A stretch of DNA of 64,000 nt, from positions 3,286,001-3,350,000 of the forward strand of contig NZ_JAVDXW010000001.1 of assembly GCF_031458135.1 (NCBI RefSeq), read 5' to 3'. The notes under the pieces are model-generated. The model saw nothing but the letters and a program-made list of their open reading frames with translations. It did no database searches and was not told where the DNA came from. Source of the DNA: Haloactinomyces albus. Lineage in GTDB: Bacteria; Actinomycetota; Actinomycetes; Mycobacteriales; Pseudonocardiaceae. The first letter of the stretch is position 1, and each line of letters opens with the position of its first letter. A program made the translations under genes and the position numbers. Shown here piece after piece: positions 28,748 to 37,546 of this stretch.

Positions 28748-28776
28748 AGCCTAACCATGGTTTCTTGGTCGCACAA
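28748..28776 (-). promoter_or_regulatory. promoter of the siderophore operon
   Basis: On the minus strand TTGTGC (28776-28771) and TAGGCT (28753-28748) are separated by 17 bases. The -10 box lies inside the second iron-box half-site. The 28557-29063 gap between the decarboxylase and the divergent TetR gene holds this promoter, the iron box and a TetR operator, and no gene. Confidence 0.5.
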
Positions 28777-29054
28777 GGCATCCGGCGTTACCCGAAAGAG
28801 TGCACTGTGGAGCGAGGCGCGTTGTGGGATGGGCGCAAGCGCCGATGGTGAACGGGATCGGCCGGGATGCGGCCGAAACCTGCCACGTCTTCTCGACCAG
28901 GACGTTGCTGAGCGAGCACCGTACAGCTCTGGCCGGCAAGAGAGCGGGTCGTGGAGGGGTCTCGCCGGCTGGGCTGGTCCACCGGCCGTTACGGGCACTG
29001 AAATCGACGTCGCATAGTCCTTTCACCTTGTCTTGATTTGACCAGCCGTACTAC

Positions 29055-29076
29055 TATCTGAATATGCGGTCAGATA
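29055..29076. promoter_or_regulatory. TATCTGA/TCAGATA inverted repeat over the TetR start codon
   Basis: Perfect 7-base arms with an 8-base spacer span the ATG of the TetR gene (29064). Binding there would block initiation or transcription, so this is the likely autoregulatory operator. AT-rich relative to its surroundings. Confidence 0.55.
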
Positions 29077-29690
29077 AGAGTACGGATGGCCAGGGAAGGA
29101 CGTTCACTGAGCAGGCGCGTCGGTCTCAGATCGTGGAATGCGCGATCGCCACGATGACCGAGTTCGGCTACGTACGGTCATCGTTGGCCGAGATCGCGAA
29201 ACGTGCCGGGATCAGCAAAGGGGTGATCGCGTACCACTTCGCCAACAAGGACGAGCTCACCGAGCAGGTCGTGTTCGAGCTCTACCGTCGAGCAGGGCAA
29301 CTCATCGGCACGCGGGTCGAAAAGGCTCCGACCGCGGCCTCGGCATTGCAGGGGTACCTCGAAGTGAACCTGGCGTTCATCCAAGGGAATCCCGACCTCG
29401 TGCGGGTGTTGACCGACATCGTCATGAACTTCCGTGATGAGAACGGCCACTTACGTTACGGCCCTGACGACGCTGACGGTCTCCTTCAGCATTTGGAGGG
29501 CATCCTGCGCCGCGGCCAGGAAACCGGGGAGTTCCGCGACTTTTCCACTCGCCCCATGGCAATCGTGATCCGAGCCGCCATCGATGCTGCGTCCGGCAGG
29601 ATCAGCATGGATCCACACTTCGACATCGGCGCCTACACCAGCGAACTGATCACCATGTTCGACCTCGCCACCGCGAAGGGCCCACGATGA
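29064..29690 (+). CDS. TetR-family regulator
   Basis: 208 residues. The N-terminal helix-turn-helix is clear: RRSQIVECAIATMTEFGYVRSSLAEIAKRAGISKGVIAYHFANKDEL. The ligand domain (TetR_C_6-like) follows with LQHLEGILRRGQETGEF. It overlaps the next gene by ATGA, so it likely controls that membrane protein together with itself. It is divergent from the siderophore operon but has its own operator, and nothing in the sequence ties it to iron. Confidence 0.88.
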   Translation: MRSDKSTDGQGRTFTEQARRSQIVECAIATMTEFGYVRSSLAEIAKRAGISKGVIAYHFANKDELTEQVVFELYRRAGQLIGTRVEKAPTAASALQGYLEVNLAFIQGNPDLVRVLTDIVMNFRDENGHLRYGPDDADGLLQHLEGILRRGQETGEFRDFSTRPMAIVIRAAIDAASGRISMDPHFDIGAYTSELITMFDLATAKGPR

Positions 29691-30352
29691 CAACGCTTCC
29701 ATCGCAGCCGAGCCGCACCAGGCCACGTGCCCAGCTCGTCATGATGCTGCTCGACACCGCGGCACCGTTGGCCCTGTTCTACGGATTGCGGTGGGCCGGT
29801 GTGAACCAGTGGCTCGCTCTGATCCTCAGTGGCGCGCTCCCCGTCGTTACGATCAGCTATCGACTCATCACCGAGCGCCGTCTCGGTCTGCTCGCGGTCT
29901 TCACGCTTACCATCCTCGCCGCCGGCACGGCGATCGGCTTCGTCACCGGCGATCCGCGTCTTCTGCTGGCTCGTGAGAGTTACCTGACCGGGCTGGTCGG
30001 TGTCTGGATCATCCTCACCCTGTGGTTCTCCCGCCCTTTCATTCTGTCCGCGACCCTGCCGTTGCTGCCGGAGAAGACCGCCCGCTCCTGGGAACACGAC
30101 TGGGAGCACGACCCCACATTTCGGCGAGTCATGCGGATCATGACGATCGCCTGGGGCACGGCTTTCCTCCTCGATGCGGCCGCTCGGATCGTCATGGCCT
30201 ATACCCTGCCGATCGATCTCGTTCCCCTGCTTAGTGTCTTGTTGCTGGTCGCGATGCTGCTCGTCATCGTGCAGGCCAGTAAGGCCTATGGGCGACGCCT
30301 CATGGCCAAGCAGGAGTCCGAGGAAAATTCGCAACAGAGGAAGCGCTGGTGA
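29687..30352 (+). CDS. VC0807-family membrane protein
   Basis: 221 residues, six membrane helices. The first pair is LVMMLLDTAAPLALFYGLRWAGVNQWLALILSGALPVV, resembling intracellular septation protein A-like/VC0807 proteins, and a conserved loop WFSRPFILSATLPLLPEKTA precedes the WEHDPTFRRVMRIMTIAWGTAFLLDAAARI segment. The tail is basic. Co-transcribed with the TetR gene by ATGA overlap, so it is probably the effector the regulator controls (transport or membrane-stress role, unknown). Confidence 0.7.
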   Translation: MTTLPSQPSRTRPRAQLVMMLLDTAAPLALFYGLRWAGVNQWLALILSGALPVVTISYRLITERRLGLLAVFTLTILAAGTAIGFVTGDPRLLLARESYLTGLVGVWIILTLWFSRPFILSATLPLLPEKTARSWEHDWEHDPTFRRVMRIMTIAWGTAFLLDAAARIVMAYTLPIDLVPLLSVLLLVAMLLVIVQASKAYGRRLMAKQESEENSQQRKRW

Positions 30353-30596
30353 GAATCGCAGCCGCCCACAGCGTCGGAGACGAATACTTGTCAGCATCGG
30401 ACGCCGGCTGAATCAGCCTGCCGACCAGCGGTGATGTTCAATTCTCACCGGCTCTTGCCCAGACCCCGGAAGCCCCGGCATGCGCGTCCCACGCGACCGG
30501 ACGGGTAGGCCGACTCCGTCCCGAGACCGGGACCCCACAGACGCAGAGAGAGCCCGTAGAGGAGCTCGTGCCGTCGACCACGCCCACGGGAGTGGC

Positions 30597-31202
30597 TCAG
30601 TCGTCCTCGACGCCGCGTGCCGCCAGTGCCTCACCGAGCTCGTCGGCATGGCGCAGGGTCCGGACGAGAAACGGCACCGCGAACGCAGGCAGGGAGCGCT
30701 CGGCGCTGCGTGCGCGCTGCGCTTCGCGCGTCTCGCCCGCGATCATCGACAATGCCGCGACGGCCTGCAGCGTCAGGCCCACCAGCAGCCCGATCCGCTC
30801 CGGCCGGAGCCCGAACCGCCGGATCGGCCGCAGACCGCGTTCCACGGCACCGACCAGGTCGTCGACCCTGGTCGTCAGGGTGAACAGGTTCGCGGCGCCC
30901 AAGGCGGCGAGCAGGCGCAGGCACACCACGGCGGCACTGTCGAACCCGAGCAGCCACCACTGCGCGGCGAACACGAACACCAGCACCGGAACCAGCAGGC
31001 GCACGACCTGCCAACAGCGCCGTGGGGGCAACCGAGCCACAAGATAGGCCAACGCCACGGCCAGCACGGTCACGCCGAGCCCCATCGGCGAGTGCACGAC
31101 GAAGATCAGGACGGCGAAGGCCAGCAGGGCCAGGAACTTCCACCCCGCCGCCGCACGGTGCAGCACACTGGTGCCGGGTTGATAGAGGCCGAGAGGAGTC
31201 AA
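30597..31202 (-). CDS. bioN: biotin ECF transporter T component
   Basis: 201 residues from a TTG that overlaps the upstream ATPase stop (TTGA). It is a short EcfT protein with about five membrane helices (ALLAFAVLIFVVHSPMGLGVTVLAVALAYLV, LLVPVLVFVFAAQWWLL) and the coupling-helix region RPIRRFGLRPERIGLL plus RSLPAFAVPFLVRTLRHADELGEAL, whose ARG-type motifs contact the ATPase. The last gene of the bioY operon; with the ATPase it powers biotin uptake by BioY. The assignment to biotin rests on the operon. Confidence 0.82.
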   Translation of the reverse strand: MTPLGLYQPGTSVLHRAAAGWKFLALLAFAVLIFVVHSPMGLGVTVLAVALAYLVARLPPRRCWQVVRLLVPVLVFVFAAQWWLLGFDSAAVVCLRLLAALGAANLFTLTTRVDDLVGAVERGLRPIRRFGLRPERIGLLVGLTLQAVAALSMIAGETREAQRARSAERSLPAFAVPFLVRTLRHADELGEALAARGVEDD

Positions 31203-31873
31203 CTGATCAGCTTCCGGTAGTACTGGAGTGCGGGTTCGGGGAGATCGTCGGCGGCGACCCGGCCCTCGTCCAGGACCACGACGCGGTCGAAATCGTCGAG
31301 CAGATCGAGGTCGTGGGTGGCCAGCACGATCTGCTGCGGAAGCTGCTCGAGCCGATCGACGAATCGCCGCTTGTTGCGCAGGTCGAGCAGCGTGGTCGGT
31401 TCGTCGCAGACCAGCACATCGGGGTCCAGTACCAGCATCGAGCACAGCGCCAGCAACTGCTTCTGCCCGCCGGAGAGCTGGTGTGCCGGGTGCTCCTCGT
31501 ACCCGGCCAGGCCGTACCGGGCGAGCATCTCGGCTGCCCGACGTTCCCGCTCCTTTGCCGGTATTCCCTTTCTGCGCAGCGAGAAGGCAACATCCTCACC
31601 GGCTGTGGGCATGACGATCTGACTGTCGGGGTTGGTGAAGACGAATCCCACCCGCTTGCGGATCGTGCGGCCCTGCCGGGCCGGGTCCACGCCGTCGACG
31701 AGAACCCTGCCGCTGGTCGGATGCACGAGTCCGTTGATCATCCGGGCCAGCGTCGACTTGCCCGAACCGTTCGCCCCGACGAAGGCGATCCGCTGCTCGG
31801 TCAACCGCAGGGTCACGTCGTCGACTACGGCGTGATCGCCGTAGCGGTGCCCGACTCCTTCGAACTCGATCAC
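31199..31873 (-). CDS. bioM: biotin ECF transporter ATPase
   Basis: 224 residues from a GTG overlapping the thiolase stop (GTGA). Walker A GANGSGKS near residue 34, Q-loop GFVFTNPDSQIV, signature HQLSGGQKQLLAL, Walker B VLVCDEPTTLLDLRN and switch ATHDLDLL. The FTNPDSQIV loop is typical of EcfA/CbiO-type ATPases. It couples ATP hydrolysis to vitamin transport together with BioN and BioY. The whole operon shows overlapping stops and starts, indicating tight co-expression. Confidence 0.88.
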   Translation of the reverse strand: MIEFEGVGHRYGDHAVVDDVTLRLTEQRIAFVGANGSGKSTLARMINGLVHPTSGRVLVDGVDPARQGRTIRKRVGFVFTNPDSQIVMPTAGEDVAFSLRRKGIPAKERERRAAEMLARYGLAGYEEHPAHQLSGGQKQLLALCSMLVLDPDVLVCDEPTTLLDLRNKRRFVDRLEQLPQQIVLATHDLDLLDDFDRVVVLDEGRVAADDLPEPALQYYRKLIS

Positions 31874-33000
31874 TGTGCTCGCTCCCACATCGTGGCCACA
31901 CCCAGTCCGCCGCCGGAGGAGATCGCGGCCAGGCCCGTTCGGGCTCCGTCCGCGAGCATCCGATGGAACAGCCGCACCACCAGCACGGCACCGGAGGCAC
32001 CCCACGGGTGCCCGAGCGCGATCGCACCGCCGTCCGGCCCGGCCGTGCACTCGTCGATTCCGGCCGCGTCCAGGCAGGCCAACGTCTGCCCGGCAAAGGC
32101 CTCGTTGAACTCGACGACCTGCGGTGCTCTCCCGTGGTGCCGGAGCACCGCGCGCATCGCGGGTGCGGCACCGAGGCCGAGGCGGTTCGGGTCGACGCCC
32201 GAAGCCTGCTGGTCCACCAGTCTCAATCCGGGCAATCCGAGACGCCTGCGGTGGTGTTCGCTGGTGACCAGCACCACCGCCGCGCCGTCGCTGATACCGC
32301 AGGAGTTCGCTGCCGTCGTGGTTCCCTCGGGCGTGAAGGCCGGACGAAACCGGGCGAGCCGCTCGGCGGTGAAGCGCTGCCGGGGACGCTCGTCGGTACC
32401 GACTCCACCGACCTCGACGAGTTCCGCATCGAACCGTCCACGGCGCTGTGCCTCGACAGCACGGGCGTGACTGCGTGCGGCGAAAGCATCCTGGCGCTGG
32501 CGGGAGATACCTGCCTCGGCCGCTACCAGGTCCGCTGCGGGACCCATGTCCGGATCACCGAACCGTGCCGGGGCGAACGGGGCACGCGAGTAGAACCGGG
32601 GCGGTTCTGCCGCCGAGCGAGGGCGCCACGCCCGCCACGGAGCCGTGGACGGACTTTCGACGCCGCCTGCCAGGTACGCGTCCCCGATCCCGGCGCGAAT
32701 CATGGCCGCGGCCGTGGTGATCGCGCTCAACCCGCTCGCGCACTGCCGATCGACCGTCATCCCCGGGACCTCCGCCCCGAGACCGGCATCCAGCGCCGCC
32801 ACCCGGGCCGGGTTTCCGCCCGGTCCCATCGTGTTGCCCAGCACCACATCGGTGACTTCGTCGAGACCACAGTCGCGCAGTGCCGCGCTCAGCACGGCGG
32901 CGGCAAGCCGGTCGGGGCCGAGGTGCCGCAGCACCCCACCAGCCTCCCCGATCGGAGTGCGACGGGCCGCTATCACCACGGGAGCGCGTGGATCCGTCAC
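31870..33000 (-). CDS. thiolase-family protein with altered catalytic motif
   Basis: 376 residues from GTG, coupled by GTGA to the ligase. Thiolase fold with the nucleophile Cys87 in DRQCASGL, NEAF (EFNEAFAGQTL) and the GHPWGASG histidine. The third block, normally CxGGGxG with the second catalytic cysteine, reads ISSGGGLG, so that Cys is Ser361. Classical thiolases need it as a base. The operon context suggests a role in biotin or its pimelate precursor, or in short acyl-CoA turnover; neither is proved. It could also act as a non-condensing CoA-transfer enzyme. Confidence 0.85.
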   Translation of the reverse strand: MTDPRAPVVIAARRTPIGEAGGVLRHLGPDRLAAAVLSAALRDCGLDEVTDVVLGNTMGPGGNPARVAALDAGLGAEVPGMTVDRQCASGLSAITTAAAMIRAGIGDAYLAGGVESPSTAPWRAWRPRSAAEPPRFYSRAPFAPARFGDPDMGPAADLVAAEAGISRQRQDAFAARSHARAVEAQRRGRFDAELVEVGGVGTDERPRQRFTAERLARFRPAFTPEGTTTAANSCGISDGAAVVLVTSEHHRRRLGLPGLRLVDQQASGVDPNRLGLGAAPAMRAVLRHHGRAPQVVEFNEAFAGQTLACLDAAGIDECTAGPDGGAIALGHPWGASGAVLVVRLFHRMLADGARTGLAAISSGGGLGVATMWERAQ

Positions 33001-34382
33001 GAGAGCACCTCCCCGGCCAGCGTCCCCCGGCGCAGGTGCTCGACCACCTGTGCCCGTGCGGGCTTGCCGGATGCTGTGCGCGGAAGCTCCGTGGTGGCCA
33101 GCCAGCGCCGGGGACGCTTGCTCGACTCCAGTCCTTCGCGGGCACGGGCGCGCAGCGTGCGCAGCGAGGGGTGTGTATCCGGGGGGACCTCCACGACGGC
33201 GGTCACGATCGAGCCGAACCGGGGATGTGGTGTGGCGGAGACCACCACATCGAGGACACCGTCCACGGCCCGCAGGACCGACTCGACCTCTTCGGCGGCG
33301 ACGACCTTGGCGCCACTGGTGACCGTGGCGCCTGCGCGCCCCAGCACGGTCAGTGAGCCGTCCTCGTGCCGCACGGCCCGATCACCCACACTGGAAAAGC
33401 CGGTCTCGACGGGGCGGACCGTGCCTGCCTCGAGGTGACCGCTGAAGGCCAGCGTGGAACGGACCCACAGCGTGCCGGGGGTGCCCGCAGGGCACGAGCG
33501 GTCACCATCGCGGATGTCGAGGCCGACGCCCTCGACCGGGCGGAGCGGGGTGCGGTCTCGCCGCAGTGCCACCAGGGAATGTTCGGCGGAACCGTAGTAC
33601 TCGATCAGCGCGCATTCCGGCAGGTTCCGCGCCAGCCGGTCCCGCAGTTCGTCGTCGACCCGAGCGCCCCCGCAGACGACCGTGCGCACCGCGCATTCCT
33701 CGCGCAACCACGGCTGCCGTTCGAAAACCGCCAGCAATGCCGACAGCATCGGCGGAACGAGATGGACCACCGTATGCCTGCGGCAGGCTCGGGCGGCCTC
33801 GGTGACCGACCAGCGTTCGAGCAGATGCACCTCGTGGCCGCCGTGCAGTGCGTGCAGCGCGGCGAACAGGAACAGTGACGAACTCAAGGGTCCGGGCACG
33901 AGCACGCTCTCGCCGTGCGGAGCGAGTCCGAGGTCGAAGGCGCGGAAACTGTCCAGCCACGAGCGCCGATCACGGACCAGCACCCGTGGTCTGCCGCTGC
34001 TGCCCGAGGTCGTGGCCAGGTAGAACGGCGTGGCGTCGGTCCCCTGTGGGGCCACCGGCCGGGGAGCGGACTGTGGCGTCCCGTCCACGACCACCTCCGG
34101 GCAGGCATCGCCGAGGACCGCCGCACGCTCCCGTTCCGTCCACGTCGGTTCGGTGAGCAGGGCCGCGGCCCCGAGGAGGTCCGCGCCGAGGAACCAGCAC
34201 AGGCGCGTCGGTGCGTCGGCGTGTGCCTCGACGGCCACTCGCCCACCCGCACTTGCGCCCGCGGCTCGGAGGTCCCGGGCCGCGCTGTGCACACGCGCGA
34301 GGAATCGTGCACCGGTCAGGGTCTCGTGCTCGCCGGAGATCCGGGCGGCGGAGCCGGCGAGGATGGGGGGAGGTGCGTGCAT
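32997..34382 (-). CDS. AMP-dependent acyl-CoA synthetase-like ligase
   Basis: 461 residues, short for the family. Adenylation motifs: TTSGSSGRPRVLVRDR (A3 phosphate loop), YYGSAEHS (A5), SSVGDRAVRHEDGSL (A7) and the C-terminal lysine in LPRTASGKPARAQ (A10). It activates a carboxylic acid as acyl-AMP and probably transfers it to CoA. Lying between bioY and the thiolase, it may activate a pimelate-like or dethiobiotin-related acid, which is inference. The ligase ends in a GTGA overlap with the thiolase and begins 5 bases after the bioY stop. Confidence 0.85.
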   Translation of the reverse strand: MHAPPPILAGSAARISGEHETLTGARFLARVHSAARDLRAAGASAGGRVAVEAHADAPTRLCWFLGADLLGAAALLTEPTWTERERAAVLGDACPEVVVDGTPQSAPRPVAPQGTDATPFYLATTSGSSGRPRVLVRDRRSWLDSFRAFDLGLAPHGESVLVPGPLSSSLFLFAALHALHGGHEVHLLERWSVTEAARACRRHTVVHLVPPMLSALLAVFERQPWLREECAVRTVVCGGARVDDELRDRLARNLPECALIEYYGSAEHSLVALRRDRTPLRPVEGVGLDIRDGDRSCPAGTPGTLWVRSTLAFSGHLEAGTVRPVETGFSSVGDRAVRHEDGSLTVLGRAGATVTSGAKVVAAEEVESVLRAVDGVLDVVVSATPHPRFGSIVTAVVEVPPDTHPSLRTLRARAREGLESSKRPRRWLATTELPRTASGKPARAQVVEHLRRGTLAGEVLS

Positions 34383-34387
34383 GGTGG

Positions 34388-35041
34388 TCAGTCCTCGGCG
34401 TTGCGCGGGGAGCCGGTCAGCACGGCGGGGACCGCTCGGTGCACGGCGGCCGCGACCAGGGAGACGAGCACGAGCTTCGCGGCATCCCCGGGTACGAAGA
34501 CGAGTGACTGGATCGCCGCGGCCCGCAGATCACCGGTGAACGCGGCCCAGTACGGGATACCGACGAGGTAGTCCACCGCCACACCGGCGATGTTGGCGAG
34601 CAGCAGGATCGGCAGGCCGGGCCGGGGCGCGGCGCGTTGCACGATCAGCCCCACCACGACCGCGGAGAGCACGTAGCCGACCAGGAATCCACCGCTCGGC
34701 CCGGCGAAGACGGCGATCCCACCGCGTCCCCCGGACAGCAGGGGCAGGCCGAGAGCGACGAGGGCGAGAAACAGCAGGACCGCGGCACCGCCTCGGCGTG
34801 CTCCCAGCATGCTGCCCGCCAGCAGCGGCCCCATGTTCTGCAGGACGATCGGCACGGCGGCGCCGCCGAGGTAGAAGCCGGGAAAGATGCCCAGTACCGC
34901 GATGAATGCGGCGAAGACCACCGTCCTGGCCAGTTCCGCTGCGGGCAGAGCCTTGCGGGGAGCCCGATCGCCGGGCGCGCGCTTACCGAGGTCGTGCTGG
35001 TCGGGATTGTGCTGATCGGGGGCGGTCGGTGATCCGGGCAC
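34388..35041 (-). CDS. bioY: biotin transporter substrate-binding subunit
   Basis: 217 residues from GTG; GAGGAG lies seven bases upstream. A hydrophilic N-terminus (to residue 35) is followed by six membrane helices. Family signatures: ALPAAELARTVVFAAFIAVLG, PIVLQNMGPLLAGSMLGARRG, GPSGGFLVGYVLSAVVVG and NIAGVAVDYLVGIPYWA. This is the S component that binds biotin, and the first gene of the operon bioY-ligase-thiolase-bioM-bioN. A palindromic terminator-like element and an inverted repeat lie just upstream. Confidence 0.9.
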   Translation of the reverse strand: MPGSPTAPDQHNPDQHDLGKRAPGDRAPRKALPAAELARTVVFAAFIAVLGIFPGFYLGGAAVPIVLQNMGPLLAGSMLGARRGGAAVLLFLALVALGLPLLSGGRGGIAVFAGPSGGFLVGYVLSAVVVGLIVQRAAPRPGLPILLLANIAGVAVDYLVGIPYWAAFTGDLRAAAIQSLVFVPGDAAKLVLVSLVAAAVHRAVPAVLTGSPRNAED

Positions 35042-35167
35042 GGGGTTTCTCCTCGTCGGTTTCGCCTGGTAACGCCGCTGCCCGCAGGGGCATCGAGGGA
35101 CGCCGTGGCGGTGCGGCGGCGCCAACCTACCCGGGGCCGTCGATAAAACAGAAAAGATCACTTCCTG

Positions 35168-35184
35168 TTGTGGAGACCCCACAA
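35168..35184. promoter_or_regulatory. TTGTGG/CCACAA inverted repeat upstream of bioY
   Basis: Perfect 6-base arms with a 5-base spacer about 125 bases before the bioY start codon. It could bind a regulator of the biotin operon. It does not match the BioR or BioQ motifs I know, so the regulator is unidentified. Confidence 0.35.
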
Positions 35185-35197
35185 TCCCGTGGATTTG

Positions 35198-35219
35198 TGC
35201 AGTTTCGCGCGAAACTGCA
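35198..35219. terminator. palindrome of the TTTCGCGCGAAA family between dinG and bioY
   Basis: 22 bases of perfect symmetry, followed by AATTTTTGGG. Unlike the other two copies it lies between genes transcribed in the same direction (bioY upstream region and the end of dinG), about 50 bases after the dinG stop. Confidence 0.65.
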
Positions 35220-35268
35220 ATTTTTGGGTGTGGCCAACCGAACCGGGTGTGGCCGAGCTGCTGGGGGA

Positions 35269-37497
35269 TCAGTCCGACTGTGCTGCGGCGTCCAGGCGAC
35301 GGAGGGCACCCCGGACGACATCCGGATCCTGGGTCGTCCAGAACGGTGGCAGCGATGCCCGCAGGAAGCTGCTGTAGCGAGCGGTGGCCAGCCGCGGGTC
35401 GAGCACCGCGATGACACCGCGGTCGTTGGTGGAACGCAACAAACGACCCGCTCCCTGTGCGAGCAGCAGTGCCGCATGTGTTCCGGCCACGGTGATGAAC
35501 CCGTTCCCGCCGTGTGCCGACACCGCTCGCTGCCGTGCGGAGGCCAACGGGTCGTCCGGACGTGGAAACGGAATCCGGTCCATGACCACCAGCTGCAGTG
35601 ACGCGCCGGGCACGTCCACCCCCTGCCACAGCGACAACGTCCCGAACAGGCAGGTCCCCGGATCCTCGGCGAACCGGTTCACCAGCAGCGAGGTCGTGTC
35701 CTCGCCCTGGCACAGCACCGGCGTCGCAAGCCGCTCGCGGAGCGCCTCACCGGCTTGCCGGGCCGCCCGCATCGACGAGAACAACCCCAGCGTTCGTCCG
35801 CCCGCAGCCTGCACGAGTTCGGTCAACTCGTCCAGATACTCGGGCGGCAGCTCGCCGGGACCTCGTGGTGGCAAGTGACGGGCGACGTAGAGGATGCCGC
35901 TGCGCTGGTACTCGAACGGCGAGCCCACATCCAGGCCGCTCCATTTCACCTCACCGGTGTCCGACGGCGGTTCCTTGCCGACGGCCATATCCGCAGCAGG
36001 CTGTGCCCGTTGTTCCGGCGGGAGCCCCCACTGCCGTGCCAGGGTGTCGAACGAGCCGCCGAGCGCGAGAGTCGCCGAGGTCAGCACGGTGGTGCGTTGC
36101 CCGAACAACCGTTCCCGGAGTAGTCCGCCCACGCCCAGTGGCGCGACCTTCAGGGTGACCGGACGGTTGGTCTCGCCCGCGATCCAGACGACATCGCGCC
36201 GATTGCTCTCGTCCTCGTCGAAAGCCTCCAGCAACCGCACCGCGGTGTCGTGGATCTCCTCGGTCGGCGCCAACGCGAGTTTGCGTGCGGTGCTGTCCTC
36301 GAGGTCCTCCCTGCGCTCCGGTCCGAGCGCGGTGACGCAGGCCGCGGCCGCGTCCCGCACCGAGCTCAGGGTCCCGGCCAGGTCTCGTGGCATCTCGTCG
36401 AGCCGCTGCGGGTGCGCCTCGGACAGCACGAGCTCCAGGCCGTCGCCGGCCTCGTCCAGCCGATCGGCGATCTCCTGGTCGATGGCCCGTCCGCAGCGGC
36501 GTGCGGCGAGTTTGACCGCGTTCGCCGCCAGTTCACCGGTCGCCGCCGAGGTCACGCGGTCGACGAGGTCGTGTGCCTCGTCGACCATGACCACGTCGTG
36601 CTCGGGCAGCACCGGCCGGTCGTCCAGAGCGTCGATGGCCAGCAGCGCGTGGTTGGTGACGACGATGTCGGCACGGCCTGCTTCGTTCCTGGCGTGCTCG
36701 GCGAAGCAGTCGGTGCCGACCGGGCAGCGATGCGCTCCCAGGCATTCCTTCGCCGTGACCGATACCTGCCGCCACGCCTGGTCGGACACACCCGGCACGA
36801 GATCGTCCCGATCACCCGTCTCGGTTTCCGACGACCACTCCCGAAGTCGCTTGATCTGACGTTCCAGTGCCGAAGCCGCGAAGGGATCGAACAGGGCTGA
36901 CTCGTCGGGCTCCTCCGGAGCGTTGCCGTGCAGCCGATTCAGGCACAGATAGTTGCGTCGCCCCTTGAGGATGGCGAACGTGGGCGTGCGTCCCAAGGCC
37001 CCGGCCAGGGCTGCGGTCAGCCGGGGAAGATCGCGGTCCACGAGTTGGCTCTGCAGTGCGATCGTCGATGTCGAGATCACGATCGTGGCACCGGCGACCA
37101 CGGCATGGCGGATCGCCGGAACCAGGTAGGCCAGCGACTTGCCCGTTCCGGTGCCCGCCTGCACCGCGAGATGTTCCCCGGAACCGATCGCCTGTTCGAC
37201 CGCTTCGGCCATCGCCGCCTGACCGCTGCGCTGCGTGCCGCCGACGGCGTCGACCGCGATCGTCAGCAGCGTCGAGAGATCGGCGACGTGGTCGGTGTCC
37301 GCCGCCTCCGCGTTCTCCGTACTGCCCGTGTTGCCCCCACCGTGGGCCTCGCCGTGGTCCCCACCGCGTGGACCGCCGTGGGGCCGACCGGTGCCACTGT
37401 CGGGGGGTCGCTCGTGAGCAAGTTCCGGGGGGAGCTCGTCGTGGTCGTCGAGCTCGAAGACATCGGGGTTGGACCATCGCGGCACGGAAGCGGGCAC
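35269..37497 (-). CDS. dinG: ATP-dependent DNA helicase, DinG family
   Basis: 742 residues from GTG. A glycine/histidine/aspartate-rich N-terminal tail of about 75 residues precedes the helicase core. Walker A is VQAGTGTGKSLAY, the DEAH box VMVDEAHDLVD, and a four-cysteine iron-sulfur region is seen (NYLCLNR; KECLGAHRCPVGTDCF). C-terminal motifs V and VI include SLWQGVDVPG and QGAGRLLRSTNDRGV. An Fe-S superfamily-2 5'-3' helicase that resolves R-loops, forks and G-quadruplexes. Its order next to pncB resembles Rv1329c-Rv1330c in M. tuberculosis, with pncA inserted here. Confidence 0.9.
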   Translation of the reverse strand: MPASVPRWSNPDVFELDDHDELPPELAHERPPDSGTGRPHGGPRGGDHGEAHGGGNTGSTENAEAADTDHVADLSTLLTIAVDAVGGTQRSGQAAMAEAVEQAIGSGEHLAVQAGTGTGKSLAYLVPAIRHAVVAGATIVISTSTIALQSQLVDRDLPRLTAALAGALGRTPTFAILKGRRNYLCLNRLHGNAPEEPDESALFDPFAASALERQIKRLREWSSETETGDRDDLVPGVSDQAWRQVSVTAKECLGAHRCPVGTDCFAEHARNEAGRADIVVTNHALLAIDALDDRPVLPEHDVVMVDEAHDLVDRVTSAATGELAANAVKLAARRCGRAIDQEIADRLDEAGDGLELVLSEAHPQRLDEMPRDLAGTLSSVRDAAAACVTALGPERREDLEDSTARKLALAPTEEIHDTAVRLLEAFDEDESNRRDVVWIAGETNRPVTLKVAPLGVGGLLRERLFGQRTTVLTSATLALGGSFDTLARQWGLPPEQRAQPAADMAVGKEPPSDTGEVKWSGLDVGSPFEYQRSGILYVARHLPPRGPGELPPEYLDELTELVQAAGGRTLGLFSSMRAARQAGEALRERLATPVLCQGEDTTSLLVNRFAEDPGTCLFGTLSLWQGVDVPGASLQLVVMDRIPFPRPDDPLASARQRAVSAHGGNGFITVAGTHAALLLAQGAGRLLRSTNDRGVIAVLDPRLATARYSSFLRASLPPFWTTQDPDVVRGALRRLDAAAQSD

Positions 37498-37546
37498 GTT
37501 CGCAGACGCTACCGCCCGGCGCCGAGGCCGAACGGCACGGCACGGG

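Noticed and set aside
28557-28781. Longer N-terminus of the siderophore decarboxylase (ATG at 28781)
   Set aside because: The iron box and promoter lie inside it; the GTG at 28556 has a ribosome site and the conserved fold starts after it.
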